This document shows, piece by piece, positions 7,706-16,475 of a stretch of DNA of 64,000 bases; the stretch's first letter is position 1, and each line of letters starts with the position of its first letter. The DNA is from Fulvimarina pelagi HTCC2506 (GTDB lineage: Bacteria; Pseudomonadota; Alphaproteobacteria; Rhizobiales; Rhizobiaceae). Below the pieces are notes generated by a model that did not search any database, was not told the origin of the DNA, and was given only the letters and a program-made list of their open reading frames with translations. The stretch spans positions 2,053,839-2,117,838 of the forward strand of contig NZ_DS022272.1 in the NCBI RefSeq assembly GCF_000153705.1, read 5' to 3'. Made by a program: the position numbers and the translations under genes.

Positions 7706-8839
7706 ATGGCCTCACAGCGCATCACCGACTTCCTCGCCACCAACCCGGTCGAAGGCCCCTGCCTCGTCGTTGATCTCGACGTCGTCAAGGAGAACTTCAA
7801 CGCCTTCCGCAAGGCGCTGCCGGACTCTGCGATCTTCTACGCGGTGAAGGCCAATCCCGCACCCGAAATCCTTAAGCTGCTCGCCTCGCTCGGCTCGAAC
7901 TTCGACTGCGCCTCAGTCGCCGAGATCAAGATGGCGCTTGCCGCTGGCGTTGGTCCCGACCGCATCTCATTCGGCAACACGATCAAGAAGGAGCGCGACG
8001 TCGCCGCAGCTGACGCTCTCGGCGTCTCGCTCTTCGCAGTCGATTGCATCGAAGAGGTCGAGAAGGTGGCGCGCGCCGCCCCGGCCGCCAGGGTGTTCTG
8101 CCGCGTCCTCACCGACGGCGAGGGTGCCGAATGGCCGCTCAGCCGCAAGTTCGGCTGCATGCCGGCGATGGCGATCGACGTCCTCACCCATGCTCGCGAC
8201 CTCGGTCTTCGCGCCACCGGAATCTCCTTCCATGTCGGCTCTCAGCAGACCGATACGAACGCCTGGGATGCGGCAATCGGCGATGCCAAGTTCGTCTTCG
8301 AGGCGCTGGAGCGCCGCGGCATCAACCTGACGCTCGTCAACATGGGCGGCGGCTTCCCGACCCGCTACCTGAAGGATGTCCCGACCGCGCAGGCCTACGG
8401 CCACGCGATCTTCGAGAGCCTCAAGAAGCACTTCGGCAACCGCCTGCCCGAAACGATCATCGAGCCGGGCCGCGGCATGGTCGGCGATGCCGGCGTCATC
8501 AAGGCCGAGGTGGTCCTCGTCTCGAAGAAGTCGGACACCGACGAGAACCGCTGGGTCTATCTCGACATCGGCAAGTTCGGCGGTCTCGCCGAGACGATGG
8601 ACGAGGCGATCCGCTATCCGATCCGCACACGCCACGACGGCGGTGCGACCGAGCCCTGCGTCCTCGCCGGCCCGACCTGCGATTCTGCCGACGTCCTCTA
8701 CGAGAAGAAGCCCTATCCGCTGCCGCTCGCACTGACGATCGGCGACGAAGTGCTGATCGAGGGCACGGGCGCCTACACGACGACCTATGCCTCGGTCGCC
8801 TTCAACGGCTTCGAGCCGTTGGCGAGCTACGTGATCTAA
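7706..8839 (+). CDS. ornithine/lysine decarboxylase, PLP fold type III
   Basis: It decarboxylates ornithine to putrescine (and often lysine to cadaverine) as the entry to polyamine synthesis in the cytoplasm. The 377-residue protein has the alanine-racemase-like fold motifs: FYAVKANP with the PLP lysine, SFHVGSQQT, EPGRGMVGDAG for phosphate binding, and GPTCDSADVLYE with the cross-subunit catalytic cysteine. The length matches the short alphaproteobacterial/eukaryotic-type enzyme, not the 700-residue E. coli SpeC. ATG 7706 follows a good GGGAGAG site and a structured leader. Substrate preference between ornithine and lysine cannot be decided here. Confidence 0.93.
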   Translation: MASQRITDFLATNPVEGPCLVVDLDVVKENFNAFRKALPDSAIFYAVKANPAPEILKLLASLGSNFDCASVAEIKMALAAGVGPDRISFGNTIKKERDVAAADALGVSLFAVDCIEEVEKVARAAPAARVFCRVLTDGEGAEWPLSRKFGCMPAMAIDVLTHARDLGLRATGISFHVGSQQTDTNAWDAAIGDAKFVFEALERRGINLTLVNMGGGFPTRYLKDVPTAQAYGHAIFESLKKHFGNRLPETIIEPGRGMVGDAGVIKAEVVLVSKKSDTDENRWVYLDIGKFGGLAETMDEAIRYPIRTRHDGGATEPCVLAGPTCDSADVLYEKKPYPLPLALTIGDEVLIEGTGAYTTTYASVAFNGFEPLASYVI

Positions 8840-8893
8840 GGGGCCGTATGAGACCGGTGAGAGCCTCCCTGCTTCGACGACGAAGCCACTGAT

Positions 8894-8922
8894 CCGGCGC
8901 GAACGGTGCGCCGGCTCCTTCT
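8894..8922 (+). terminator. terminator of the decarboxylase gene
   Basis: CCGGCGC (8894-8900) pairs perfectly with GCGCCGG (8908-8914) across a 7-base loop and is followed by a pyrimidine-rich CTCCTTCT. The position 55 bases after the stop and the stable stem support an intrinsic terminator, although the T-run is imperfect. Confidence 0.55.
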
Positions 8923-8985
8923 GCCCGCGCGCCGCTTCTCGAAAGGACGGCTCCCCTTAACCGCCTGTTATGAAGGTGGTCCGTT

Positions 8986-9666
8986 ATGCTTCAAGTTCCG
9001 TTCACCGATTTGCCCGCCTCCCCGGTCTGGCCAGCTGCACTTGGCGTTCCGGCGATCACCCTCCTCCCTGCTTCGACGCCGGCCGCGTTTGCCATCGTCT
9101 CCGAGACGCCCGCGCATGTCCCTGCTCGCGAGACGCTGCTCGACCGGGCTATGGGGCCGGGCCGGACGCGCAAATCGTCCGAAGCGATCCGCCGCAATCG
9201 TCGGCCGGCCGAAGGGCTTGCTTTCTCCGCTACGGCTCCGGACGGCGCACTGCTTGGAACGCTTCGCCTGTGGCACATCGCAGCCGGCCAGTGCGACGGC
9301 GAGGCGGTCTCCGCGCTGCTGCTTGGCCCGCTGGCAGTCGAGCCGACAGCGCAGGGTCTCGGCGTTGGTGGTGCGCTAGTCCGCCACGCGGTTGCAACCG
9401 CGAAGGTAGCCGGCCATGGCGCGATCGTCCTCGTTGGCGATCCGGAATATTACGCCCGGTTCGGCTTCTCCGCGGCCCAAACGACAGGACTCGCAATGCC
9501 CGGACCATTCGAGCCCCGCCGGCTTCTGGCGCTCGAACTCATCGCGAATACCCTTCGCGGCGCGGCCGGCCTGATCCGGCCGACCGGCGCACTTTGCGAC
9601 GAGATCGACGCATCCAGAAGTGGCAATGATTTAGGGTCGAGCGAGGCAATCTCTGCTGCCGCTTAA
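8986..9666 (+). CDS. GNAT-family N-acetyltransferase (YhbS-like)
   Basis: A 226-residue acetyl-CoA-dependent acetyltransferase. The acetyl-CoA loop is visible as LLGPLAVEPTAQGLGVGGAL (about residues 105-124), followed by the LVGDPEYYARFGF motif typical of YhbS-like GNATs. The N-terminal 70 residues and a C-terminal tail of about 45 residues are less conserved. It follows the decarboxylase terminator, so it is probably a separate unit. A polyamine acetylation role is conceivable from the neighbourhood but unsupported by the sequence. Confidence 0.85.
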   Translation: MLQVPFTDLPASPVWPAALGVPAITLLPASTPAAFAIVSETPAHVPARETLLDRAMGPGRTRKSSEAIRRNRRPAEGLAFSATAPDGALLGTLRLWHIAAGQCDGEAVSALLLGPLAVEPTAQGLGVGGALVRHAVATAKVAGHGAIVLVGDPEYYARFGFSAAQTTGLAMPGPFEPRRLLALELIANTLRGAAGLIRPTGALCDEIDASRSGNDLGSSEAISAAA

Positions 9667-9808
9667 GTGTTTGGAAGGCAACAGCAAACACCGCGCCTAG
9701 CCTTACTCTCTTGCCTATCGCAAGATATGCTATCAAATGGTTGTGTCTGATTGGGCGTCGTGCCTTCGGGCAACAACCGATGGGCTCACGCCACGGATGC
9801 GGGGGACA

Positions 9809-12205
9809 ATGATTCTGACGCAGGACCACCGTCTTGTCTCGCTGCAAGCTGAGAACGAGGATCTGCGTCTGCGACTATCGCGTGCCGAATCTGAGCTCGG
9901 TGCAGCACGACGCGAGAGCCGTGAACATGACCGCGATCGGAAGCCGATCAGACGAGCCATGCGCGGCTCGGAAGACGTCTACAGGATGATCGTCGAGAGT
10001 GCTGTCGACTACGCGATAATAGCCACTGATCTCGATGGCACGATCACCACCTGGAACGAAGCCGCCGAAGAGATTCTCGGCTGGTCGGAGCTCCAGATCG
10101 TTGGGCGGCCGATCGAAACCATCTTCACGCCCGGCGATGTCCAGAACGGCATTCACCTGAAGGAAATGCGCCTTTCGCTCACCGATGGCCAGGCGCGCGA
10201 TCAGCGCTGGCACATGAAGGCCAACGGCTCGCGCTTCTTCGCCTCCAGCGAAATGATGCCGCTTTACGACGATGACGACGAAGCAGTCGGGTATATCAAG
10301 ATTCTTCGCGACCGGACCCGCGAGATCTTGGCAGAGAAGGAATTGAAGACCAGTCGCGAACGATTGCAACTCGCTCTCGACGCCTCGGCCATCGTCGGCA
10401 CATTCGACTGGGACGTCGAGAGCGATATCATTTGGGCAGACATCCGCTTCGCGTCCGTGTTCGGCCTTCCACCCGAAACGGCCGAAATCGGGGCTTCTCT
10501 GGAAGCCTTCGTCGAGGGTATCCATCCGGACGACCGTGAGCGTGTGACGGAGAAGATTCGCAGTGCGTGCGAGACCGGCGAGCCGTTCATCGAGGAATAT
10601 CGCACAATCGACGCCGATGGCCGGCTGCGCTGGATCTTTTGCCGTGGGCGCTGTTTCCTCGACGAGAACAAGAAGCCTGTTCGATTCCCGGGCGCCATCG
10701 TCGACATCACGGCGGAGAAGGAGCGCACGCTGCGTCAAGCGGGGCTTCTGCGCCTTGGCGACGACCTCCTTAAGGAGATGGAGCCGAACGAGTATGCGAT
10801 GAACGCGCTGAGGATTCTCGGCGAGACGCTCGACGTGTCCCGCGTCGGCTATGCGAGCGTCAGCAGGGACGGCCGGACGGCGACGATCGTCAACGAATGG
10901 ACCGCAGACGACGTCGAAGCCTTGAGAGGCGATTTCGATCTTGAGAAATTCGGCGAGGAATTCCGCTTCGCCCTCGGCGGTGGCCTCGTCACCATCAACG
11001 ACATGGCTACCGACACCCGCACGGCTGCCCATGCCGAACGCTTCGCTGAAATCTCGGTCCGCTCGCTCGTCAACATTACGGTGATCGAGCGCGGCGAGTT
11101 GAAGATGATCTTCTACGTCCACGACGATCGGCCGCGCCCATGGTCGTCAGACGACATCGCCTTCATCCGCGAAATCCTCTCGCGAGCCTGGACCTACACA
11201 CGTCGGCGACGAGCCGAACTGGCGCTTGTCGAAACAGAAACCCGCTTGAGGTTGGCACACGAGGCCGCCGAGATCGGCACGTTCGACTATGACATCGTGA
11301 ACGGCAAACTCATCTGGGATGCGCGATGCCGGGCGATGTTCGGTATCTTTGGAGGCGAAAACGTCACTTATGACGACACTTTCGTCAACGGCGTTCATCC
11401 AGAAGATCGCGAACGTGTGACTGCGGCCGTCGACGCGACGCTCGATCCGAACAAGGCAGCCGACTACGACATCGTCTACCGAACCGTAGGACTGGAAGAT
11501 GGCGTCGTACGCCATGTGCAGGCAAAGGGTCAGACGTTAATCGAAAACGGCAAGACCGTTCGTTTCGTCGGCGCAGTCCGCGACATCACGGAGGAAAAGC
11601 TCGCAGAGGAGCGTCAGTCCCTGCTCACACGCGAGCTACAGCACCGGGTCAAGAACACACTCGCAATGGTTACGGCCATTGCCAATCAAACGATCCGCCG
11701 GGCTACCAACACAGAGGACGGGTTGGAGGCTTTCACCGGCCGCATCGCTGCCCTCTCAAAGGCTCACGATATTCTAGTCGAGACGAGTTGGACTTCCGCC
11801 CCCATAGCCGAAGTGGTCGAGCGCACGCTCGTCATTCATCATCCCGGCAGGGCCGAGAGGCTGGTCTGGAGCGGCCCGCAGATCATGCTGACTGCGCGAC
11901 AGGCCCTTGCCCTCTCGCTCGCCCTGCACGAACTTGCGACCAACGCGACCAAGTACGGCGCCCTGTCCAACGAGGACGGCAAAGTCGAGATCCGCTGGAC
12001 TCTGAAGTCACGCCGGCCGGACGGCCAGGGCATGAGCTTCGAATGGCGTGAAAGCGGCGGGCCGCCGGTGAAGGAACCCGAAAGGCGCGGCTTCGGCTCG
12101 CGTCTGATCAAGCAGTCGCTCGCTGCCGAGTTCGGAGGAGAACTCGAACTGCATTATCGCCCGGACGGCCTCGTCTGCGCGATGGACGCGACCCTCGGCG
12201 ACTGA
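9809..12205 (+). CDS. multi-PAS/GAF sensor histidine kinase, HWE family
   Basis: A soluble 798-residue sensor kinase. In order: a short coiled coil (about 10-40), a PAS domain (about 50-165), a second PAS with PAC (about 180-310), a GAF domain (about 325-475), a third PAS (about 480-600) and an HWE kinase core. The phospho-acceptor is H612 in ELQHRVKN. The ATPase part has LHELATNATKYGALS and the FEWRESGGPPV motif that defines the HWE group. ATG 9809 is chosen because a strong GGGGGA site lies just upstream; an earlier frame start at 9737 lacks this. No membrane segment and no adjacent response regulator are seen. HWE kinases often feed the general stress or light responses; the signal here is unknown. 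Confidence 0.92.
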   Translation: MILTQDHRLVSLQAENEDLRLRLSRAESELGAARRESREHDRDRKPIRRAMRGSEDVYRMIVESAVDYAIIATDLDGTITTWNEAAEEILGWSELQIVGRPIETIFTPGDVQNGIHLKEMRLSLTDGQARDQRWHMKANGSRFFASSEMMPLYDDDDEAVGYIKILRDRTREILAEKELKTSRERLQLALDASAIVGTFDWDVESDIIWADIRFASVFGLPPETAEIGASLEAFVEGIHPDDRERVTEKIRSACETGEPFIEEYRTIDADGRLRWIFCRGRCFLDENKKPVRFPGAIVDITAEKERTLRQAGLLRLGDDLLKEMEPNEYAMNALRILGETLDVSRVGYASVSRDGRTATIVNEWTADDVEALRGDFDLEKFGEEFRFALGGGLVTINDMATDTRTAAHAERFAEISVRSLVNITVIERGELKMIFYVHDDRPRPWSSDDIAFIREILSRAWTYTRRRRAELALVETETRLRLAHEAAEIGTFDYDIVNGKLIWDARCRAMFGIFGGENVTYDDTFVNGVHPEDRERVTAAVDATLDPNKAADYDIVYRTVGLEDGVVRHVQAKGQTLIENGKTVRFVGAVRDITEEKLAEERQSLLTRELQHRVKNTLAMVTAIANQTIRRATNTEDGLEAFTGRIAALSKAHDILVETSWTSAPIAEVVERTLVIHHPGRAERLVWSGPQIMLTARQALALSLALHELATNATKYGALSNEDGKVEIRWTLKSRRPDGQGMSFEWRESGGPPVKEPERRGFGSRLIKQSLAAEFGGELELHYRPDGLVCAMDATLGD

Positions 12206-12338
12206 GGCGAAGCATTCGGCGAGCGATTGCCGATGGAAGAACGAAGACAAGACCCCATCTTTATTTGGCGCTCCGCGCACTTGGTCCTGCGAGCCTATAC
12301 GCTTGTCGGCCGCTTTCCTTCTAAAACAGGATATCGTC

Positions 12339-13346
12339 ATGGACGACACTCGGGAGATCGCCCGCATCTCTTCCTCGACTGGTTTCTCGGAGGACGCCGT
12401 GCGCGCCATGGCCGAAGCGCTACGCGCCGGCAACGGTACGATGGCCCAGTTCAACCATTTCGAACTCGGTGGTTTCGGCCAATGGTCGGCCGGCGGTATG
12501 CTGATGATCGGCGACATGTTCAACAACGCGCTGAAGGGCCGAGTTGGCGCCCTCGCCGACATTGTCTCGGCCTCGCTTGCTCGTGGCGATCTGCCGATGC
12601 GCACCGCACGAGGCTTTGGGGCGACCAACCATTGGTGGCCGGAAGAACTGGGACAGCCCTCTTCCAGCGGAGCACAGAATGGAATTCGTTATGCCGTCTT
12701 CCCAGGTACGGCGCGACTCGCGGTTGAGACCGGTGGCAGGGTGACAATCTACGATACCGGCGAACACCGGATCGGCGGCGTCTCTCAGCAGCAAAGCGGA
12801 ACCTCCACGCTGCGTTTTTCCAGCCAACTCGGATCGGTAGAGCCGGGTGATCTCGAGATAGTCGATTGCGGCCCGGTCGAGGACGCGAACAACACTGAAG
12901 GGGCGACCGCCGAGCACCCTTACCAAAGTACAACGCGGGAGTCAGGTCGACAGTCGCAAACCTCGTCGGCGCAAGCGGCGGCAGTCGGAAGCTTCCAGTC
13001 CCAGAGCCAGGGTTCTTCGTTCCCGCCCTTCCGGGCACCCGTCGAAGAGACTGCAGCTCGGGGCGCTCCCCGAACCACTCAGTTCGATCCCGAGCCCGCG
13101 ATCGGCGCGGAAAAACCAGCGGCATCGGACGTGTCGCCTGCGGCGCGTGGTTTGGACTCGATCACCCCGGAGCCACCCGTATCGGCGTCGGTGCAGGCAT
13201 CGACGCCTTCAACGCCCACCAGCGCTGAAAAACCGACCGGCGATCCGCTCGCCCTCCTGCGCGGCCTCGCCGAACTGAAGAACGAAGGCATCCTCACCGA
13301 GGAAGAGTTCGCGGCCAAGAAGGCGGAGCTTCTGTCCCGCCTGTAA
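12339..13346 (+). CDS. SHOCT-domain protein of unknown function
   Basis: A 335-residue cytoplasmic protein. The N-terminal 160 residues form a conserved-looking region (FSEDAVRAMAEALRAGNGTM, then GGFGQWSAGGMLMIGDMFN). A low-complexity Ser/Gln/Ala/Pro linker spans about 180-295. A C-terminal SHOCT helix pair follows (LRGLAELKNEGILTEEEFAA). SHOCT domains are short oligomerisation modules at protein ends and say little about function. ATG 12339 is preferred to 12303 because of an AGGAT site 8 bases upstream. It stands alone between the HWE kinase and the next two-gene unit. Confidence 0.8.
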   Translation: MDDTREIARISSSTGFSEDAVRAMAEALRAGNGTMAQFNHFELGGFGQWSAGGMLMIGDMFNNALKGRVGALADIVSASLARGDLPMRTARGFGATNHWWPEELGQPSSSGAQNGIRYAVFPGTARLAVETGGRVTIYDTGEHRIGGVSQQQSGTSTLRFSSQLGSVEPGDLEIVDCGPVEDANNTEGATAEHPYQSTTRESGRQSQTSSAQAAAVGSFQSQSQGSSFPPFRAPVEETAARGAPRTTQFDPEPAIGAEKPAASDVSPAARGLDSITPEPPVSASVQASTPSTPTSAEKPTGDPLALLRGLAELKNEGILTEEEFAAKKAELLSRL

Positions 13347-13506
13347 ATCACCAGCGTCAATTGATCCATATTTGGCTGGATCGGCTCCAATGCCTTTCTT
13401 CCGAAAAGAAGGTCAAACCCCGCATCTGTATTTAGGCTTTCGTTATATCCGTTATGGTTGCGTGACACAGTCTGCCTGTCCTCGTTTCCCAACGGATAAT
13501 TCAGCC

Positions 13507-13755
13507 ATGACCCACGCTGTCCTGATTTCATTCTCGGAGTTTTTCAGCAATCTCACTCCGGGTCGCGAGGCGACAGAGTGGCGCCAGAAAGCCGAACAGT
13601 TCGCCTTTTCGACCCGCTTTCTGGAGGAGATCAGCCGGGACGCCAATGGCGTGATCGATCCATCGGTCGCCGAGACCATCGTGCGCACTGGGCATTCGCT
13701 CGGCGGCGCTCTGACAGGTCCGCCGAAAAGCGAGCGGGAGAGGGTTGCGCAATGA
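13507..13755 (+). CDS. small protein of unknown function, coupled to a secreted protein gene
   Basis: An 82-residue, mainly helical protein (MTHAVLISFSEFFSNLTPGR...). It has no signal peptide or membrane segment and ends in a charged tail. I do not recognise it. The stop overlaps the ATG of the next gene (ATGA, 4 bases), which strongly suggests a translated, coupled pair. ATG 13507 is preferred to the in-frame start at 13372, whose extra residues look non-coding. Confidence 0.55.
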   Translation: MTHAVLISFSEFFSNLTPGREATEWRQKAEQFAFSTRFLEEISRDANGVIDPSVAETIVRTGHSLGGALTGPPKSERERVAQ

Positions 13756-14471
13756 GCAAGATCTCCAGGTGCATTCTTGTCATAGCCGCCATTCTGTGCG
13801 GCTCGTTGCCCGCACTTCCGACGGAGATAGACCCCTGCTTTGCGTTCACACCGGATGCGGACTACGCCACGAATATCATCGTGATGCGGAAGGAAAACAG
13901 GCGGGTCGGGCTTCGCGTGCCTGTGCAGTATTGGGAGGACTACTGGGACAAGCGCGGCGGCTTCGAGGATTACGCCCAGCTCTTCCGTGTGGACATGGAC
14001 GATTTCACCCCGGTCACGCGCAAGCAGACGAGTGAAAGGCTGCGGAGCGGCCGCGACAACTACATGAATTTCGTGGCTGGGGACGACAATGGGCCCGAGA
14101 GTTGGGCGCTCAACTTCGCCACGCCTCGGGATCGAACAACGCGGCTGACTGACCTCCCGCCTGGCCAGCTGAGCCCTGCCGGATTGACGTGGCTGGACAC
14201 CGAATTCTCATCGGTTTCGAGATTTCCCGAGGAAGATTTGTTCGTCGCTTACAACGCTACCGACGAAGTGGATTCGACCATTCGATGCACCTCACCGAAA
14301 GCGCCGCAGACGAAAAAACCGATGTGTAGTCAATACTTCCGAGGTGGCGGTCTCGATGTTCAGATGGACTATCCTCGAATATTCATTCACCGCTGGGCCG
14401 AACTTCAGCATAACACCGCGCGTTTTCTTCAATGCTCGGCCGTCGAATTGCCCGCCAGCGAAAAGGATTGA
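13752..14471 (+). CDS. secreted protein of unknown function
   Basis: A 239-residue protein with a Sec signal peptide (MSKISRCILVIAAILCGSLP, cleavage probably after ALPT or nearby). The mature part is rich in acidic and aromatic residues, has a few cysteines and no motif I recognise. It is translationally coupled to the upstream 82-residue protein by a 4-base overlap. The likely location is the periplasm. Both genes look coding, but their base composition is slightly less biased than neighbouring housekeeping genes. Confidence 0.65.
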   Translation: MSKISRCILVIAAILCGSLPALPTEIDPCFAFTPDADYATNIIVMRKENRRVGLRVPVQYWEDYWDKRGGFEDYAQLFRVDMDDFTPVTRKQTSERLRSGRDNYMNFVAGDDNGPESWALNFATPRDRTTRLTDLPPGQLSPAGLTWLDTEFSSVSRFPEEDLFVAYNATDEVDSTIRCTSPKAPQTKKPMCSQYFRGGGLDVQMDYPRIFIHRWAELQHNTARFLQCSAVELPASEKD

Positions 14472-14472
14472 T

Positions 14473-14522
14473 CCTTCGCTTCCTTCATAGGTTAGTTATC
14501 GGTGCCTTCATTCAAGCGAAGG
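14473..14522. terminator. inverted repeat between convergent genes
   Basis: CCTTCGCTT (14473-14481) and AAGCGAAGG (14514-14522) form a perfect 9-bp stem with a 32-base loop. The loop carries CCTTCAT copies that can pair with ATGAAGG near 14536. It starts right after the secreted-protein stop and faces the end of the helicase gene, so a bidirectional terminator or transcript-end structure is likely. No long T-run is present. Confidence 0.4.
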
Positions 14523-14556
14523 TTGGACAATCGCCATGAAGGTGACCGGCGAATCT

Positions 14557-16320
14557 TCAGCCCTTGCCGGCCCGCGCCTTGGCTCCCTTCGGCTTCGACT
14601 GGCGCGGCTTGCCGCGTGAGGGCGCGCCGCTGCTGAAATCCTTCTTGAATTTCGGCTTGCCGCCGGGTTTCGGTCCCTTCCCGCCCTTGCGGTCGGGGCC
14701 GGGTGCGGCGTCCGCGAGGGTGATGGTGATGTCGTCACCGTCGCTCACCTCGGCATCCCTGGCGAAGCGCTTGGCGACGCTTTCGGAGATCTCGAACTTG
14801 GTCTCGCGGTCGAAGATGCGGATCGCGCCGATGTCGTCGCGGGTGATCTTGCCGCGGCGGCACAGAAGCGGCAGCAGCCATTTGGGATCGGCGTTGTTCT
14901 TGCGGCCGACATCCATGTGGAACCAGACGCTCGGACCGCCGCGTTCATGCTTCTTCGGCTTCCCTTCTCCGCGCTCGGCGGAACGCCCGCCCTTCGGATC
15001 GGGACCGAAGTTAGGATCGAAAACGTCTTCCGGCGACGGCATACGTGCGCGCCACTGGCGCACGAAGGCGGCCGCGAGCGCTTCTGCCGAATGGCTTTCC
15101 AGCAAGCGCGCAGCAGTCGCGGCATCCTCCTCGCTCGGCGGTTCGGCAAGAACGGGATCCGCTACAAGACGGGCTTCGTCCGCCTGACGGATTTCGTCGG
15201 CGGAAGGCGCCGCGCCCCAGGCCGCATTGATCCGCGCTTCGGCGAGAAGTCGCTCGGCCTTGCGACGACGCGAGATCGGCACCAGAAGAACTGACACGCC
15301 CTTGCGCCCTGCCCGGCCCGTACGCCCGGAGCGATGCTGCAGGGTTTCGGCGTCGGACGGCAGATCAGCATGGATGACGAGGCCAAGGCTCGGCAGGTCT
15401 AGACCGCGCGCGGCGACATCGGTCGCAACGCAGACACGCGCCCGACCATCACGCAAAGCTTGGATCGCCTGATTTCGCTCGGCCTGTCCGAGTTCGCCCG
15501 AAAGCGTGACGGCAGCAAAGCCGCGCTCGATCAACCCGGAGGAGAGATGGCGCACCGTTTCCCGCGTGTTGCAGAAGACGATCGCGCTCGGCTGTTCGGC
15601 ATGACGCAACACGTTCGTCACCGCATGCTCGACCTCGTTCGGTGCGATGCGCACGGCGCGGTACTCGATATCGGCGTGGCCACTCTGGCCCTTCGCGATC
15701 TCGATCCGGTGCGCGTTGCGCTGGTAGTTGCGGGTCATCTGGATGATCGGCTTCGGCAGGGTCGCCGAGAACAAGAGCGTCCGGCGTTCAGCCGGGGTCG
15801 CCTGAAGCAGGAATTCCAGATCCTCGCGGAAACCGAGATTGAGCATCTCGTCAGCCTCGTCGAGAACGAGCGTCTTCAGATTGCCGATCTGCAAGGCGCC
15901 GCGCGTCAGGTGATCTCGTAACCGGCCCGGCGTGCCGACGACGATATGCACGCCGTCACCAAGCCGGCGGCGCTCTGCGCGTGGATCCATGCCGCCGACG
16001 AGGGTCGCCAGCTTGGCGCCCGTGCCGGCATAGAGCCACCCAAGTTCGTTGGTCACTTGCATGGCGAGTTCGCGCGTCGGCGCGACGATCAGCGCGACCG
16101 GCTCGTCAGCTGGCCCGAAACGCTCGGCCTCACCAAGCAGCGTCCCGGCCATCGCGAGACCGTATGCAATCGTCTTGCCGGAACCGGTCTGAGCCGACAC
16201 AAGGAGATCGCGTTCGACAAGGGGCTCTTCCAGGACTGCGGTCTGGACGTCGGTGAGCTGGGTATAGCCGCGCTGAGACAAGGCGTCCGCGAGCGGCTTG
16301 CTCGTGGTGGGAAGGGACAT
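14557..16320 (-). CDS. DEAD-box RNA helicase, CsdA/DbpA-like
   Basis: An ATP-dependent RNA helicase of 587 residues, probably acting in ribosome assembly or cold adaptation. All motifs are present in order: AQTGSGKT, PTRELAMQV, TPGRLRDHL, DEADEML, SATLP, ATDVAARGLDLPSL and HRSGRTGRAGRKG. A DbpA-type RNA-binding domain follows (about 460-530, VWFHMDVGRKNNADPKWLLP). It ends in a Lys/Gly/Pro-rich basic tail of about 45 residues. The start at 16320 has an AAGGAT site. It is monocistronic, 155 bases downstream of the GGDEF-EAL gene's end region. Subfamily naming between CsdA, RhlE and DbpA is uncertain. Confidence 0.94.
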   Translation of the reverse strand: MSLPTTSKPLADALSQRGYTQLTDVQTAVLEEPLVERDLLVSAQTGSGKTIAYGLAMAGTLLGEAERFGPADEPVALIVAPTRELAMQVTNELGWLYAGTGAKLATLVGGMDPRAERRRLGDGVHIVVGTPGRLRDHLTRGALQIGNLKTLVLDEADEMLNLGFREDLEFLLQATPAERRTLLFSATLPKPIIQMTRNYQRNAHRIEIAKGQSGHADIEYRAVRIAPNEVEHAVTNVLRHAEQPSAIVFCNTRETVRHLSSGLIERGFAAVTLSGELGQAERNQAIQALRDGRARVCVATDVAARGLDLPSLGLVIHADLPSDAETLQHRSGRTGRAGRKGVSVLLVPISRRRKAERLLAEARINAAWGAAPSADEIRQADEARLVADPVLAEPPSEEDAATAARLLESHSAEALAAAFVRQWRARMPSPEDVFDPNFGPDPKGGRSAERGEGKPKKHERGGPSVWFHMDVGRKNNADPKWLLPLLCRRGKITRDDIGAIRIFDRETKFEISESVAKRFARDAEVSDGDDITITLADAAPGPDRKGGKGPKPGGKPKFKKDFSSGAPSRGKPRQSKPKGAKARAGKG

Positions 16321-16475
16321 GACGTATCCTTGGAGGCAGGAAAAGTGCCTCGTGTCGCGGGCGAAGATTGCCGCGTCGTATCAAGGCTTGCTGCAGCGCG
16401 ATATGTCATATCCGGCGCTCCGGCTCAATGCCGTGCGGCGCTTTTGTGTTCTGCAGACTGCTTCGGTTTCGCCGC

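Noticed and set aside
9875-11122. Long antisense open frame (415 codons) within the HWE kinase
   Set aside because: It is a high-GC shadow of a clearly coding kinase frame, and its translation lacks any domain.
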